Assembly: GCA_965224015.1 (NCBI GenBank)
Contig: OZ245032.1
Location: forward strand, 1,364,001-1,428,000
Source: CBDCVD01 sp965224015
GTDB lineage: Bacteria; Pseudomonadota; Alphaproteobacteria; Rhizobiales; CBDCVD01
DNA: 64,000 bases
Direction: 5' to 3'
The position numbers and the translations under genes are program-made. This document shows, one piece after another, positions 18,170 to 27,417 of this stretch. Each line of letters starts with the position of its first letter. The stretch's first letter is position 1. The notes below the pieces were generated by a model. That model searched no databases. It saw only the letters and a list, made by a program, of their open reading frames with translations, and was not told where the DNA came from.

Positions 18170-18919
18170 ATGGCTGGCCACTCAAAATTCAAAAACATCA
18201 TGCACCGCAAGGGCGCGCAGGACAAAAAGCGCTCCAAGGTGTTTTCCAAACTCTCCAAGGAGATCACCGTTGCCGCCAAGCTCGGCGGGCCGGACCCGGA
18301 CGCCAACCCGCGGCTGCGTCTGGCGATCCAAAACGCGCGCGCCCAATCCATGCCCAAAGACAACATCCAGCGCGCTGTCAGCAAAGCGGCTTCAGGGGAT
18401 CAGGAGACGTTTGAGGAAATTCGCTACGAGGGCTATGGCCCTGGCGGCGTTGCGGTCATTGTCGAGACGCTTACCGATAACCGCAACCGAACCGCCGGTT
18501 CCGTGCGCTCGACATTTTCAAAAAACGGTGGCTCGCTTGGTGAGACGGGCTCGGTTGCGTTTATGTTTGAGCGCGTTGGCGAGATCGCCTACCCCCCCGA
18601 TAGCGGCGATGCGGATACGCTTCTTGAGGCCGCCATCGAAGCCGGTGCGGACGATGTGGTCTCGGATGAAAGCGGTCATCTGGTCTCTTGCACGTTCGAG
18701 ACCCTTGGCGATGTGGCCAAAGTTCTTGAGGAACAGCTCGGCAGCCCGGAAAGCGTCAGTCCCGTCTGGCGCGCGCAAACCTCCGTTCCCGTCGATGAGG
18801 ACAAGGCGGGCAAGCTTTTCAAGCTGATCAGCGCCCTTGAAGACGACGACGACGTACAGAACGTTTACGCCAATTTTGATATCACCGAGGCGGTGCTGGC
18901 AAAGCTTGCGGTCGCATAA
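18170..18919 (+). CDS. yebC: YebC/PmpR family protein
   Basis: A 249-aa protein with the hallmark N-terminus MAGHSKFKNIMHRKGAQDKK and the conserved LGGPDPDANPRLRLAI and YEGYGPGGVAVIVETLTDN. Family members bind DNA as regulators, and some act in translation at polyproline stretches. Placement directly before ruvC is conserved in many proteobacteria. The start is fixed by the conserved N-terminus. Gap to ruvC: 57 bp. Confidence 0.96.
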   Translation: MAGHSKFKNIMHRKGAQDKKRSKVFSKLSKEITVAAKLGGPDPDANPRLRLAIQNARAQSMPKDNIQRAVSKAASGDQETFEEIRYEGYGPGGVAVIVETLTDNRNRTAGSVRSTFSKNGGSLGETGSVAFMFERVGEIAYPPDSGDADTLLEAAIEAGADDVVSDESGHLVSCTFETLGDVAKVLEEQLGSPESVSPVWRAQTSVPVDEDKAGKLFKLISALEDDDDVQNVYANFDITEAVLAKLAVA

Positions 18920-18976
18920 GAGGAGCCCCTGCCTGGGGTTGTGGATTTGTTTTCTCAATGACGCTACATTCGCTTT

Positions 18977-19498
18977 ATGACCGACACTATGATTCGTATC
19001 ATCGGCATTGATCCGGGGCTGCGCCATACAGGCTGGGGCATTATCGACACCCAAGGGACCCTATTGCGCTATGTGGCGGCGGGGGTTGTGAAGTCGAATA
19101 GCGACGAGACACTGGCCGCACGCCTTGTGAGTCTACATGACGGACTTGCAAGGACCATTGCCAATTACAACCCGCTGGAGGCAGCTATTGAAAAGACATT
19201 TGTCTCACGCGATGCGCGCGCCACGCTAAAGCTGGGCCAGGCCCGCGGTATCGCCATGCTTGTTCCCGCCCTGGCTGGCCTTTTGGTTGCTGAATATGCG
19301 CCCAACCATATCAAAAAGACCGTTGTTGGTGTTGGTCATTGCACGAAGGAGCAAATTCGCGCCATGATTGGTGTTCTTCTTCCCACGGCAACGCTTGCCA
19401 GCGACGACGCCGCGGATGCGTTGGCCATAGCCATTACCCATGCGCAAAATCGTGCCATTTCAGCCGTTTTTGCCGAGCGCGGCCGGGTTGCAATATGA
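18977..19498 (+). CDS. ruvC: Holliday junction endonuclease RuvC
   Basis: A 173-aa RNase H-fold resolvase that cuts Holliday junctions after RuvAB branch migration. The acidic catalytic residues are visible in IIGIDPGLRHTGWG, AIEKTFVSRDA, and SDDAADALAIAITH. The stop overlaps the ruvA ATG as ATGA, indicating translational coupling. Confidence 0.97.
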   Translation: MTDTMIRIIGIDPGLRHTGWGIIDTQGTLLRYVAAGVVKSNSDETLAARLVSLHDGLARTIANYNPLEAAIEKTFVSRDARATLKLGQARGIAMLVPALAGLLVAEYAPNHIKKTVVGVGHCTKEQIRAMIGVLLPTATLASDDAADALAIAITHAQNRAISAVFAERGRVAI

Positions 19499-20115
19499 TC
19501 GGCAAGCTGACAGGCTTAATCGACAGTATTGAGGAGGATCACCTGATCCTTGATGTTGGCGGCGTGGGGTATCTGGTGCAATGCCCGGGTGAGAGCCTGC
19601 GCCGGGTGCCCGAGGTGGGGGAGACGGTCACACTTTTAATCGAGACTTACGTGCGCGAGGACCAAATCCGCCTGTTTGGTTTTTTGACCGATGCCGAGCG
19701 CGCGTGGTTTCGGCTGCTAACCACGGTTCAGGGGGTGGGGGTGAAAGTCGCCCTTGGGGTTTTGGGAGCCTTGCCGCCCAACGAGCTTGCCAACGCGATC
19801 GCGGCGCGGGACAAAACGACCATTACCCGCGCTCCGGGGGTTGGGCCCAAGGTTGCTGGCCGCATTGTGTCGGAGCTAAAAGACAAAGCCCCCGCGCTAG
19901 CGGTGTTGCCGGGGCAAGAGCACGACGGGCACTCCCAGGACATGCCCGCAAACAAAATACCGCAGGCGGCACAGGATGCCGTGTCGGCTCTGGTCAATCT
20001 GGGGTATCAACCCACCCGCGCCAATGGGGTTATCTCCAGGGCCCTTGATCAAGTCGGCGACACCGCAACCACCCAGGATCTCATTCGCCTTGGGCTGAGG
20101 GAGTTGTCGCAATGA
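19495..20115 (+). CDS. ruvA: Holliday junction branch-migration DNA-binding subunit RuvA
   Basis: A 206-aa protein. Domain I begins MIGKLTGLIDSIEEDHLILD. Domain II carries two helix-hairpin-helix motifs, VQGVGVKVALGVLG and APGVGPKVAGRIV. Domain III (from about residue 155, AAQDAVSALVNLGYQPTRAN) contacts RuvB. The start at 19495 overlaps the ruvC stop; the in-frame ATG at 19339 lies inside ruvC and is rejected. Confidence 0.97.
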   Translation: MIGKLTGLIDSIEEDHLILDVGGVGYLVQCPGESLRRVPEVGETVTLLIETYVREDQIRLFGFLTDAERAWFRLLTTVQGVGVKVALGVLGALPPNELANAIAARDKTTITRAPGVGPKVAGRIVSELKDKAPALAVLPGQEHDGHSQDMPANKIPQAAQDAVSALVNLGYQPTRANGVISRALDQVGDTATTQDLIRLGLRELSQ

Positions 20116-20143
20116 ACGGGATGCATGCCGGTCAGGTCGTTGC

Positions 20144-21208
20144 ATGAACGAGCCGCGCCTTATCGATAGCCAACAACTGGCCATTGACACCCATGACGCG
20201 CCCGGGGGCGATGACGCGGCGCTGCGCCCTCAGGTTTTGGGCGATTTCATTGGTCAGCCGCAGGCGCGCGCCAATCTGAAAATTTTTATCATGTCGGCCA
20301 AAGCGCGCCAGGATGCGCTTGATCATGTCCTGTTCGTGGGGCCGCCGGGACTTGGCAAGACAACCCTGGCACAAATTGTGGCACGCGAACTGGGGGTAAG
20401 CTTTCGCGCAACCTCCGGACCGGTTATTGCCAAGGCCGGAGATTTGGCAGCATTATTGACCAATCTGGAAGAGCGCGACGTTCTGTTTATTGACGAAATT
20501 CATCGCCTCAACCCCGCGGTCGAGGAAATCCTGTACCCGGCCATGGAAGACTACCAGCTTGATCTGATTATCGGCGAGGGGCCTGCGGCGCGATCGGTCA
20601 AGATTGATCTACCGCGCTTTACGCTGGTTGGTGCCACAACACGCCTGGGATTGCTGACCACGCCTTTGCGGGATCGGTTTGGTATCCCTGTGCGACTTGC
20701 GTTTTACTCTGTGCAGGAACTGGAAGAGATTGTGAGCCGCGGCGCGCGGCTATTGCGTATCACCATGGCCGAGGACGGTGCACGGGAGATTGCCAAACGC
20801 TCCCGCGGCACACCGCGCATTGCCGGTCGGCTGCTGCGGCGGGTGCGTGATTTCGCCATTGTTGAGGGTGCAAGCGCCGTCGATGCGAGGGTTGCCGACC
20901 GGGCTCTGACGCGCCTTGAAGTGGATGGACGCGGCTTTGATGCCCTGGATCGGCGCTATTTATCGGCAATTGCGGAGCATTTCGGCGGCGGACCGGTTGG
21001 GGTTGAGACCTTGGCGGCAACCCTGTCCGAACCGCGCGATGCCATTGAGGATATTATTGAGCCTTACCTCATTCAGCAGGGGTTTTTGCAGCGCACCCCG
21101 CGCGGACGCCTGTTGACCAGGGCCGCGTTTTCCCATTTGGGGCTCGCTGTTCCCTCCAACGCGGCAGATGAACAGATCGGCCTTGACCTTGCTGATGACA
21201 GCCCGTGA
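20144..21208 (+). CDS. ruvB: Holliday junction branch-migration ATPase RuvB
   Basis: A 354-aa AAA+ motor with Walker A GPPGLGKTTLAQ, Walker B VLFIDEIHRL, sensor 1 TLVGATTRLG, the arginine region PLRDRFGIPVRL, and a C-terminal winged helix (IEPYLIQQGFLQRTPRGR). It drives branch migration on RuvA. The stop TGA overlaps the GTG start of ybgC. Confidence 0.98.
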   Translation: MNEPRLIDSQQLAIDTHDAPGGDDAALRPQVLGDFIGQPQARANLKIFIMSAKARQDALDHVLFVGPPGLGKTTLAQIVARELGVSFRATSGPVIAKAGDLAALLTNLEERDVLFIDEIHRLNPAVEEILYPAMEDYQLDLIIGEGPAARSVKIDLPRFTLVGATTRLGLLTTPLRDRFGIPVRLAFYSVQELEEIVSRGARLLRITMAEDGAREIAKRSRGTPRIAGRLLRRVRDFAIVEGASAVDARVADRALTRLEVDGRGFDALDRRYLSAIAEHFGGGPVGVETLAATLSEPRDAIEDIIEPYLIQQGFLQRTPRGRLLTRAAFSHLGLAVPSNAADEQIGLDLADDSP

Positions 21209-21684
21209 GCAAAAGTGGAGAACCCGATACCCGCCCCCCTGCCCTGTCCGGCGCGTTGACCGGAAACGGGCACGCGCTTTATGTTCGCATCTACTACGAA
21301 GACACGGACTTTTCCGGCGTGGTCTACCACGCCTCTTATTTGCGTTTCATGGAGCGCGGGCGGTCGGATTTTCTACGCCTTCTTGGAATTTGCCACACCA
21401 GCCTTGCCCGCGGCAACGAGAGCGCGCAAAACGAGCCGCTTTCCTTTGTGGTGCGGCACATGGACATTAATTTTCTCGGCTCGGCAAGGATCGATGATGT
21501 TGTGCGCATAACAACACAAGTCGCCGCCGTTCGCGGTGCCCGGCTTGTGCTCAATCAAACAATAGAGCGCGAAAGTCTGCCCCTGGTAAAGGCAACAGTG
21601 ACCATCGCCATGGTCAATAACCAGCACACGCCACGCCGCCTGCCACAAAGCATCAGGGAGCGTTTTCGACGCCACGCTCCTTAA
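21205..21684 (+). CDS. ybgC: Tol-Pal-associated acyl-CoA thioesterase
   Basis: A 159-aa hot-dog-fold thioesterase. The active-site motif YYEDTDFSGVVYHASYLRFMERG contains the catalytic Asp of the 4-hydroxybenzoyl-CoA thioesterase family. The start is GTG, overlapping the ruvB stop. YbgC genes normally precede tolQ; here an inverted transporter gene separates them. Its last 32 bp overlap the 3' end of that gene. Confidence 0.93.
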   Translation: MSKSGEPDTRPPALSGALTGNGHALYVRIYYEDTDFSGVVYHASYLRFMERGRSDFLRLLGICHTSLARGNESAQNEPLSFVVRHMDINFLGSARIDDVVRITTQVAAVRGARLVLNQTIERESLPLVKATVTIAMVNNQHTPRRLPQSIRERFRRHAP

Positions 21685-22603
21685 GCCGCGAGTGGGTGCG
21701 GTGCGACGTTAGTCCCACCGCCACAATAAGCAACGCCAGCGACAGCCAGAGCGTCGGATCCACAGGCTCGTCAAACAATATAATGCCAAACACCACCGCC
21801 AGCGCGGTGGCGAGATAGGCAGCCGTTGCGGCCATTATGGCGCCTGCGAACTGAATGGCAGCAAAAAACAGGACGCGCTCAAAAACCCATATCACAACCA
21901 GAACCGCCACCAGCAACGCCGCTTCACGCCAGATCTCCACGTCGCGGTCGGGCTTCCAGGTCGCCAATGCCACCGGTGCAGTGAGCACAAACGCCATTAC
22001 CGTCTCGCCGAACGCCAAGCCGATAGCATTGTTACCCTTTGGCCAGAACTTTGAGACAAATGTATCGTAGACAGCATAAACCACAGGAATAGCAAAGGCG
22101 ACAACGATCCAGATATCCAGACGCTGCGTCCGCCAGTCCACTTTAGGGGCCAGAAGAATGGCGATCGCGACAAAGCCAACCACTATACCTGCCATTTTGA
22201 ACCACGAGAACCGATCCTCTCCCAAAGCAAGCGACAACAGGAATGTCAGGAGCGACGAGGTCGCGACAATGACCACGAGCAGGCCCAGGGTAATGTGATT
22301 CAAAACGAGCAGGGTCAGGTATACGGGTGCGATCGCGATCAGGCCGGCACAGACCGTACAATAGACCCAGGCCCACAGGGTGTTGGGAAGCGACTGACCG
22401 CGCACCCGGGCCAGAGCAAACAGCGCTATCGCCAGGGGAACCGACGCGACGGCAATGAATTGCATTTCAACAATGCCCGTGAGCGAAAGATATTTAATCA
22501 AGGCGTAACTTAGCCCCCAGACCAGCCCTAGAGACACGATGTAAAGGGACGACCGTGCTGAGGGGTTTGTGCTGGCAATGGGGAACTTGAATTTTGCGCT
22601 CAT
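21653..22603 (-). CDS. EamA/DMT-family transporter
   Basis: A 316-aa inner-membrane protein with about ten hydrophobic helices in two EamA-like repeats (VSLGLVWGLSYALIKYLSL in the first; LLVAVLVVIWVFERVLFFA in the second). The substrate is unknown; relatives export amino acids or metabolites. The start at 22603 is chosen because the frame upstream reads into C and D repeats (22647-22784). Its insertion in reverse between ybgC and tolQ breaks a conserved gene order. Confidence 0.88.
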   Translation of the reverse strand: MSAKFKFPIASTNPSARSSLYIVSLGLVWGLSYALIKYLSLTGIVEMQFIAVASVPLAIALFALARVRGQSLPNTLWAWVYCTVCAGLIAIAPVYLTLLVLNHITLGLLVVIVATSSLLTFLLSLALGEDRFSWFKMAGIVVGFVAIAILLAPKVDWRTQRLDIWIVVAFAIPVVYAVYDTFVSKFWPKGNNAIGLAFGETVMAFVLTAPVALATWKPDRDVEIWREAALLVAVLVVIWVFERVLFFAAIQFAGAIMAATAAYLATALAVVFGIILFDEPVDPTLWLSLALLIVAVGLTSHRTHSRLKERGVENAP

Positions 22604-22646
22604 GGACGCCCTCGCCTTTCTTGAAAAGATGTTTAACCGACAGGCT

Positions 22647-22784
22647 CTATAGCAAAATGCGTTTAGTTGAATGCATAAGCATCCCGCATTGTTTTTGCAT
22701 TTTGCTATAGCTTCCAGGGCGATCAGCTTTATACGTTTAGTTGTCCCCATAGCAAAATGGGTACAACCAAACGTATGCTGATCT
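22647..22784. repeat. Composite C-D repeat
   Basis: Family C at 22647-22710 (ctatagcaaaatgcg to gcattttgctatag) is followed by D at 22720-22784 (gatcagctttatacg to cgtatgctgatc). The D loop differs from the array copies, but the stem ends are conserved. It lies directly upstream of the EamA gene. The rest of the gap to 23194 holds a B fragment and the tolQ leader. Confidence 0.85.
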
Positions 22785-22938
22785 AGTCCCGCGCAGGTTC
22801 GCTCGTTATAGCGAACGGGCTTACAGAAATAAACCAAATGTTAACCATCATAATGCCTCATAGTGCAGCTTTGGGACGCCCTTGTTTTGCCAAATTGCGG
22901 CGTCAAGTTGCTGGAAAATCAACTGGGCCTCTCTATGA

Positions 22939-22994
22939 GAGCGTGCCATGTCTTAATAGAACCCATTTTCGTTTCTCGATTGGCGAAGCGAGAC
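22939..22994 (+). mobile_element. Family B left arm
   Basis: gagcgtgccatgtcttaata followed by gaacccattttcgtttctcg and attggcgaagcga matches the reverse complement of the right arm of the complete B copy (48054-48111). The element stops there without a right end. Confidence 0.7.
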
Positions 22995-23194
22995 CGACGT
23001 TTAAACGGGGGTCTACCTACCCGCTCACCCTGCCCGCCAGGTCGTCAATAGATGTTTCCAGCTTGTAGCCCTCTTTGGATGGCTGTTGCTTTACAGGGAA
23101 TATTTCAGCGTGGTGCACGATGATGGCAGGATGTGATCAGGTCATTTGCAGGATCTTCAACTCTATGTCGTCAGGTTTTAAGGAGTATTTTGCC

Positions 23195-24142
23195 ATGGAG
23201 CCTTATGAGCTGGCACAAGCGGCAACGGCAATCGGCACGGACCCGGGCATAGATGTTGTGACCCAGACGACTCCCAGTGCGACCGGGAATGGCCTTTCGC
23301 TGATTTCCCTGTTTTGGGAGGCGCATCCTGTTGTTCAACTGGTGATTCTGGGTCTACTGGTGGCTTCAATCTGGTCCTGGGCCATTGTAATCGACAAAAT
23401 CATGCTATTTCGCCGTACGCGCAAGCAGATCGAACAGTTTGAGTCGGTATTTTGGTCCGGCCAATCCCTGGAAGAGCTTTACCGCTCTCTCCTGCACCGG
23501 CGCAACCATACGCTGCCGGCCATTTTCGTCGCCGCGATGCGCGAGTGGAAACGAAGCTTTGAATCCGGTGCCAACACCCTCATTGGCCTGCAAATGCGCA
23601 TCGACAAGGTCATGGACGTGACCATCGCGCGCCAGACTGAGCGTCTTGAGCGGCGCTTATTGTTCCTTGCCAGTGTTGGCGCGTCCGCGCCCTTTATCGG
23701 TCTTTTTGGTACCGTTTGGGGAATTATGTCCAGTTTTCAGGCCATTGCCACGATCAAGAACACCAGTTTAGCCGTGGTGGCGCCCGGCATTGCGGAGGCA
23801 CTTTTTGCAACCGCCATAGGTCTTTTTGCCGCCATACCAGCGGTAATCGCCTACAACAAGTTCACCAATATTGTCGCCCGCTTCGCCACCCATATGGAGG
23901 GGTTTGCCGACGAGTTCTCCGCTATTTTATCGCGCCAGATCGACGACATGAAATCGCCGCGCCGCGCCCGCGGTGCAGAGCCGCGGGCTCAGCCTGTGGG
24001 TAACAATCAAAGGCACACAGCAGGGCCCACACGTGCAGACGTTCCACCGGCTCATCCGGTTACCGGCACGAGCGAGTACAAACCGGCGTCAACCCGTTTG
24101 GTGGGCCAATCTGCCTCCCACTCCCACGTGCGTACCGCCTGA
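23195..24142 (+). CDS. tolQ: Tol-Pal proton channel subunit TolQ
   Basis: A 315-aa inner-membrane protein homologous to ExbB/MotA. Three helices are visible: HPVVQLVILGLLVASIWSWA, LFLASVGASAPFIGLFGTVW, and VAPGIAEALFATAIGLFAA. With TolR it forms the proton channel powering TolA during envelope constriction. The start at 23195 has AAGGAG at 9-nt spacing; the ATG at 23075 is rejected. The hydrophilic tail after residue 250 (about 65 residues, Arg/Pro/Thr-rich) is longer than in the E. coli protein. Confidence 0.95.
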   Translation: MEPYELAQAATAIGTDPGIDVVTQTTPSATGNGLSLISLFWEAHPVVQLVILGLLVASIWSWAIVIDKIMLFRRTRKQIEQFESVFWSGQSLEELYRSLLHRRNHTLPAIFVAAMREWKRSFESGANTLIGLQMRIDKVMDVTIARQTERLERRLLFLASVGASAPFIGLFGTVWGIMSSFQAIATIKNTSLAVVAPGIAEALFATAIGLFAAIPAVIAYNKFTNIVARFATHMEGFADEFSAILSRQIDDMKSPRRARGAEPRAQPVGNNQRHTAGPTRADVPPAHPVTGTSEYKPASTRLVGQSASHSHVRTA

Positions 24143-24237
24143 CTTTTATTGCCTATAGCCCAACGCAGCAACTTGCCAGCAGCAAACGGCGAACGTTGAT
24201 AGGCCAACGCGGAGCCAAAGGCCAAGGAAACACACTC

Positions 24238-24687
24238 ATGGGCACCTCCTCACTGCAAGCCAATGATTTTTCGGTGGACCGTCGCCGACGCCGCCGCAGG
24301 CGCGCGCAACCTATAAGCGAGATCAACGTCACGCCTTTTGTTGATGTGATGCTGGTGTTGCTGATCATTTTTATGATCGCGGCGCCGCTTCTTAGCACGG
24401 GCGTGCCTCTTGATCTGCCGCAGGCGCAAGCCGCTGCGTTACCGCAAAATCGCGAGCCCGTCACTGTCAGCGTCGACCGCAACGCGCGGGTGTTCCTGCA
24501 AGATGACGAAATCGCCATTTCTGAACTCGGTGCGAGGTTACGTGCCCTGGTGGATGATAAAGGGGCGACGCGTATTCTCGTGCGCGGCGACACCAATGCT
24601 AATTACGGGATTGTCATGCGGGTGATGGGCCGCATCAACGCCGCCGGTTTCTCCAAAGTGGGACTGATCACCGAGCCTGAACGGTAA
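24238..24687 (+). CDS. tolR: Tol-Pal subunit TolR
   Basis: A 149-aa ExbD-family protein. After an Arg-rich stretch (DRRRRRRRRAQ), the single helix begins ISEINVTPFVDVMLVLLIIF, including the conserved proton-path Asp. The periplasmic domain follows. The ATG at 24238 has AAGGAAA 8 nt upstream and is preferred over 24196. Spacings to tolQ and tolA indicate one operon. Confidence 0.95.
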   Translation: MGTSSLQANDFSVDRRRRRRRRAQPISEINVTPFVDVMLVLLIIFMIAAPLLSTGVPLDLPQAQAAALPQNREPVTVSVDRNARVFLQDDEIAISELGARLRALVDDKGATRILVRGDTNANYGIVMRVMGRINAAGFSKVGLITEPER

Positions 24688-24708
24688 ACTCTCACGGATG
24701 TCGATGTC

Positions 24709-25929
24709 ATGCAACCGGGCTTATGGATATCAGGACTGGCACACGCGGGGATCATACTTATGGGGCTCGCAAGCCTGCCCTCGACCAGACCTTTGCCTGA
24801 CGCCCAAGTTGATGCGTTGCCGGTTGAGTTTGTGCCTATTGAAGAGGTCACGCGTTTAAGACCGGGCGATCCGGAAGCTGAGGCCGCACGCCAAGCCGCA
24901 CAAGCCGAGGCCGCACGCCAAGCCGCCGAAGCCGAGGCCGCACGCCAAGCCGCCGAAGCCGAGGCCGCGCGCCAAGCCGCCGAAGCCGAGGCCGCGCGCC
25001 AAGCCGCCGAAGCCGAGGCCGCACGCCAAGCCGCCGAAGCCGAGGCCGCGCGCCAAGCCGCCGAAGCCGAGGCCGCGCGCCAGGCCGCCGAAGCCGAGGC
25101 CGCACGCCAAGCCGCCGAAGCCGAGGCCGCACGCCAGGCCGCCGAAGCCGAGGCCGCGCGCCAAGCCGCCGAAGCCGAAGCCGTACAAGCCGAAGCCGCA
25201 CGCCAAGCCGCCGAAGCCGAGGCCGCACGCCAAGCCGCCGAAGCCGAAGCCGCACGCCAAGCCGCTGAAGCCGAAGCCGCACGCCAAGCCGCCGAAGCCG
25301 AGGCCGCACGCCAAGCCGCCGAAGCCGAGGCCGCACGCCAAGCCGCCGAAGCCGAGGCCGCACGCCAGGCCGCTGAAGCCGAAGCCGCACAAGCCGAGGC
25401 CGAAGCCCAAGAGGTCGCAAGGCGTCTGCGCCTGGGACGTAAGCTCTTAGCCCTAAACCAGGCCGCAGAAGCCGAGGCCAGGAAGAAGCGCCAGGAAGCG
25501 CAACGACGGGCAGCCGCTTTGGCAAAAAAGAAGGCGGCCGAACGTGCCGCGCGCAAGCAACGGCAAAGGCGACAACGAAAGGCGCAGGAAACCGCTGCCC
25601 TGGGTTCACGCACGAATCGCCGGGACAGCCGCCTGTCGGCGAGCGAACTTGATTCGATCCGCAATCAGATCAATGGCTGCTGGACGATTGCCCCGCATCT
25701 GCTTGAGGGCGGCAGCGTCAAAGTGGTTATTCGCGCCTCGTATAATCCCGATGGCTCCCTTCGGCGCCCCCAGATTGTCAACCCCGGTAGTGATCAGTAC
25801 TTTCGCGCCATCTCCGGCTCGGCCCGTCGGGCCCTCAAGCGCTGCGGCAATCTTCGGCTGCCGCGCGCCAAATACGAGGCCTGGAAAAACCTTCGCTTTG
25901 TTTTCACCAAAGATGGACTGGCCAGATGA
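24709..25929 (+). CDS. tolA: Tol-Pal subunit TolA, with extended repeat stalk
   Basis: A 406-aa protein spanning the periplasm. The N-terminal helix (GLWISGLAHAGIILMGLASL) holds a Ser-His pair as in the TolQR-contacting helix of TolA/TonB. Residues 57-230 are about 18 copies of the nonapeptide EAEAARQAA, an alpha-helical stalk. The C-terminal domain (about 305-406; LDSIRNQINGCWTIAP, DGSLRRPQIV) would contact TolB and Pal. The stalk DNA is a 27-bp tandem repeat likely to vary in copy number. The stop TGA is directly followed by a family A element. Confidence 0.94.
   Translation: MQPGLWISGLAHAGIILMGLASLPSTRPLPDAQVDALPVEFVPIEEVTRLRPGDPEAEAARQAAQAEAARQAAEAEAARQAAEAEAARQAAEAEAARQAAEAEAARQAAEAEAARQAAEAEAARQAAEAEAARQAAEAEAARQAAEAEAARQAAEAEAVQAEAARQAAEAEAARQAAEAEAARQAAEAEAARQAAEAEAARQAAEAEAARQAAEAEAARQAAEAEAAQAEAEAQEVARRLRLGRKLLALNQAAEAEARKKRQEAQRRAAALAKKKAAERAARKQRQRRQRKAQETAALGSRTNRRDSRLSASELDSIRNQINGCWTIAPHLLEGGSVKVVIRASYNPDGSLRRPQIVNPGSDQYFRAISGSARRALKRCGNLRLPRAKYEAWKNLRFVFTKDGLAR
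24879..25405 (+). repeat. 27-bp tandem repeat inside tolA
   Basis: About 11 units, a short irregular unit near 25180 (gccgtacaagcc), then about 7 more. Each unit encodes EAEAARQAA with synonymous changes (gaa/gag, gca/gcg, caa/cag). As the unit is a multiple of 3, gain or loss of units keeps the frame. The repeat also leaves long spurious open frames on the minus strand. Confidence 0.95.
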
Positions 25930-26036
25930 TAATACCAAGGGTCTTTAACAATGACTCATGGATTAGCGTCAAAGAGTTATGTTATCAAGGCAGTACACCA
26001 GTCGGCGTGTACATAAAGCCAATACCGCTGGTATAA
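25930..26036 (+). mobile_element. Family A 107-bp element, copy 3
   Basis: Intact copy starting on the base after the tolA stop codon (TAATACCAAGGG) and ending CCGCTGGTATAA. It is inside the tolA-tolB intergenic region of a normally compact operon, so it is transcribed with tol mRNA if the operon is intact. Confidence 0.92.
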
Positions 26037-26085
26037 GTGGCTTGTTTGACTGCAGGGGCAAAACCACGACGGGAGCAAGATTGTC

Positions 26086-27417
26086 ATGAAGCGTGCCTGT
26101 GTTTTCGCACAATTGGTGATGGCCGCAGTCGTTGGTGGTGGCCTTCTTGCCGCAACACCCCACCAGGCCCGCGCTGAAATCACCATTAATATTGGCAATC
26201 CCAACGTTAAGCCTCTTCCCATCGCCATTCCAGACTTTATCGGCAAGGGTGAAGCCCACCGCATTGGGACGCAGATCGCGGACCTGGTGCGCACAGATCT
26301 TGCGCGTTCCGGGTTTTTCTCTGCCATGGATGGAGCCCTTTTGAACGAGGCCCTTTCCAACCCCGACACCAAACCGGACTACGCCCGCTGGCAGACATCC
26401 GGTGCGGACGCTTTGAGCGTGAGTGGCATAACCGTCAACGCCGATGGACAATTGAGCGTACGCATGCGCCTTTACGACGTTATTGCCAAAAAACAGGTTG
26501 CTGGACAACAATATACAGCCAACCCAAAACAGTGGCGCCGTATTGCCCATATAATTGCGGATACGATCCACAAGGCGCTCACCGGCGAGGAGGGCTACTT
26601 CGACACGGCGGTGGTTTTCGTTGCCGAATCAGGCCCCAAGAACCGTCGCGTCAAGCGCCTGGCCATCATGGACTACGATGGTGCCAACATTCGCTATCTG
26701 ACAGACGGGGCGGATCTGGTTTTAACGCCGCGGTTTTCCCCTGATGGGCAAAACATCGCCTACATGTCATTTAATGCCGGCAGGCCGCGGGTGGTTCAAT
26801 TTAACCTGGCAACCGGCGCGCGACAAGTGCTCGGCAATTACCCGGGCATGACCTTTTCGCCACGCTATTCCCCCGACGGGCGCTACATTGTCATGAGCCT
26901 GCAGCAGGAAGGCAACGCCAATATTTACCGCCTGAACCGCATAAGCGACACCACAACGCGCTTGACCGATGCGGCGGCCATTGATACCGCCCCCAGCTAC
27001 TCGCCGGACGCCGCGCAACTGGCCTTTGAGTCTGATCGCGGTGGCAGCCAGCAAATCTACGTGATGGACGTAGCCAGCGCCAACCCAAAGCGCATCAGCC
27101 GTGGCGAGGGCCGCTACTCAACCCCCGTGTGGTCTCCGCGCGGGGATCTGATTGCCTTCACCAAGCGCCATGGCGGGCAATTTCATATTGGTGTCATGCG
27201 CCCTGATGGGTCCAATGAACGCATTCTCTCATCGGGTTTTCATAATGAAGGCCCCACCTGGGCACCAAACGGACGTGCGCTTATGTTTTTTCGAGACATC
27301 CCGGGCGAGACCGGAGGACCACAATTGTGGGTCGTCAACACCATGGGCTCCGAGGCGTTCCGCATTCCCACCCCCACCTATGCTTCAGATCCCTCCTGGT
27401 CCCGTCTGTCACGCTAG
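26086..27417 (+). CDS. tolB: Periplasmic Tol-Pal protein TolB
   Basis: A 443-aa secreted protein with a signal peptide (helix about 7-24, cleavage after QARA). The N-terminal domain (ITINIGNPNVKPLPIAIPDF) is followed by a six-bladed beta-propeller with repeated SPDG-type blades (FSPDGQNIAYMS, YSPDGRYIVMS, YSPDAAQLAFESDRGG). It normally bridges TolA and Pal. The stop TAG (27415-27417) overlaps a family B end. The expected pal and cpoB genes do not follow. Confidence 0.96.
   Translation: MKRACVFAQLVMAAVVGGGLLAATPHQARAEITINIGNPNVKPLPIAIPDFIGKGEAHRIGTQIADLVRTDLARSGFFSAMDGALLNEALSNPDTKPDYARWQTSGADALSVSGITVNADGQLSVRMRLYDVIAKKQVAGQQYTANPKQWRRIAHIIADTIHKALTGEEGYFDTAVVFVAESGPKNRRVKRLAIMDYDGANIRYLTDGADLVLTPRFSPDGQNIAYMSFNAGRPRVVQFNLATGARQVLGNYPGMTFSPRYSPDGRYIVMSLQQEGNANIYRLNRISDTTTRLTDAAAIDTAPSYSPDAAQLAFESDRGGSQQIYVMDVASANPKRISRGEGRYSTPVWSPRGDLIAFTKRHGGQFHIGVMRPDGSNERILSSGFHNEGPTWAPNGRALMFFRDIPGETGGPQLWVVNTMGSEAFRIPTPTYASDPSWSRLSR

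Noticed and set aside
24603..25664. Long open frames on the minus strand opposite tolA (three overlapping)
   Set aside because: They arise because the 27-bp repeat is a multiple of three and lacks stops on the other strand. Their products are low-complexity Arg/Gly/Ala or Leu/Arg repeats.
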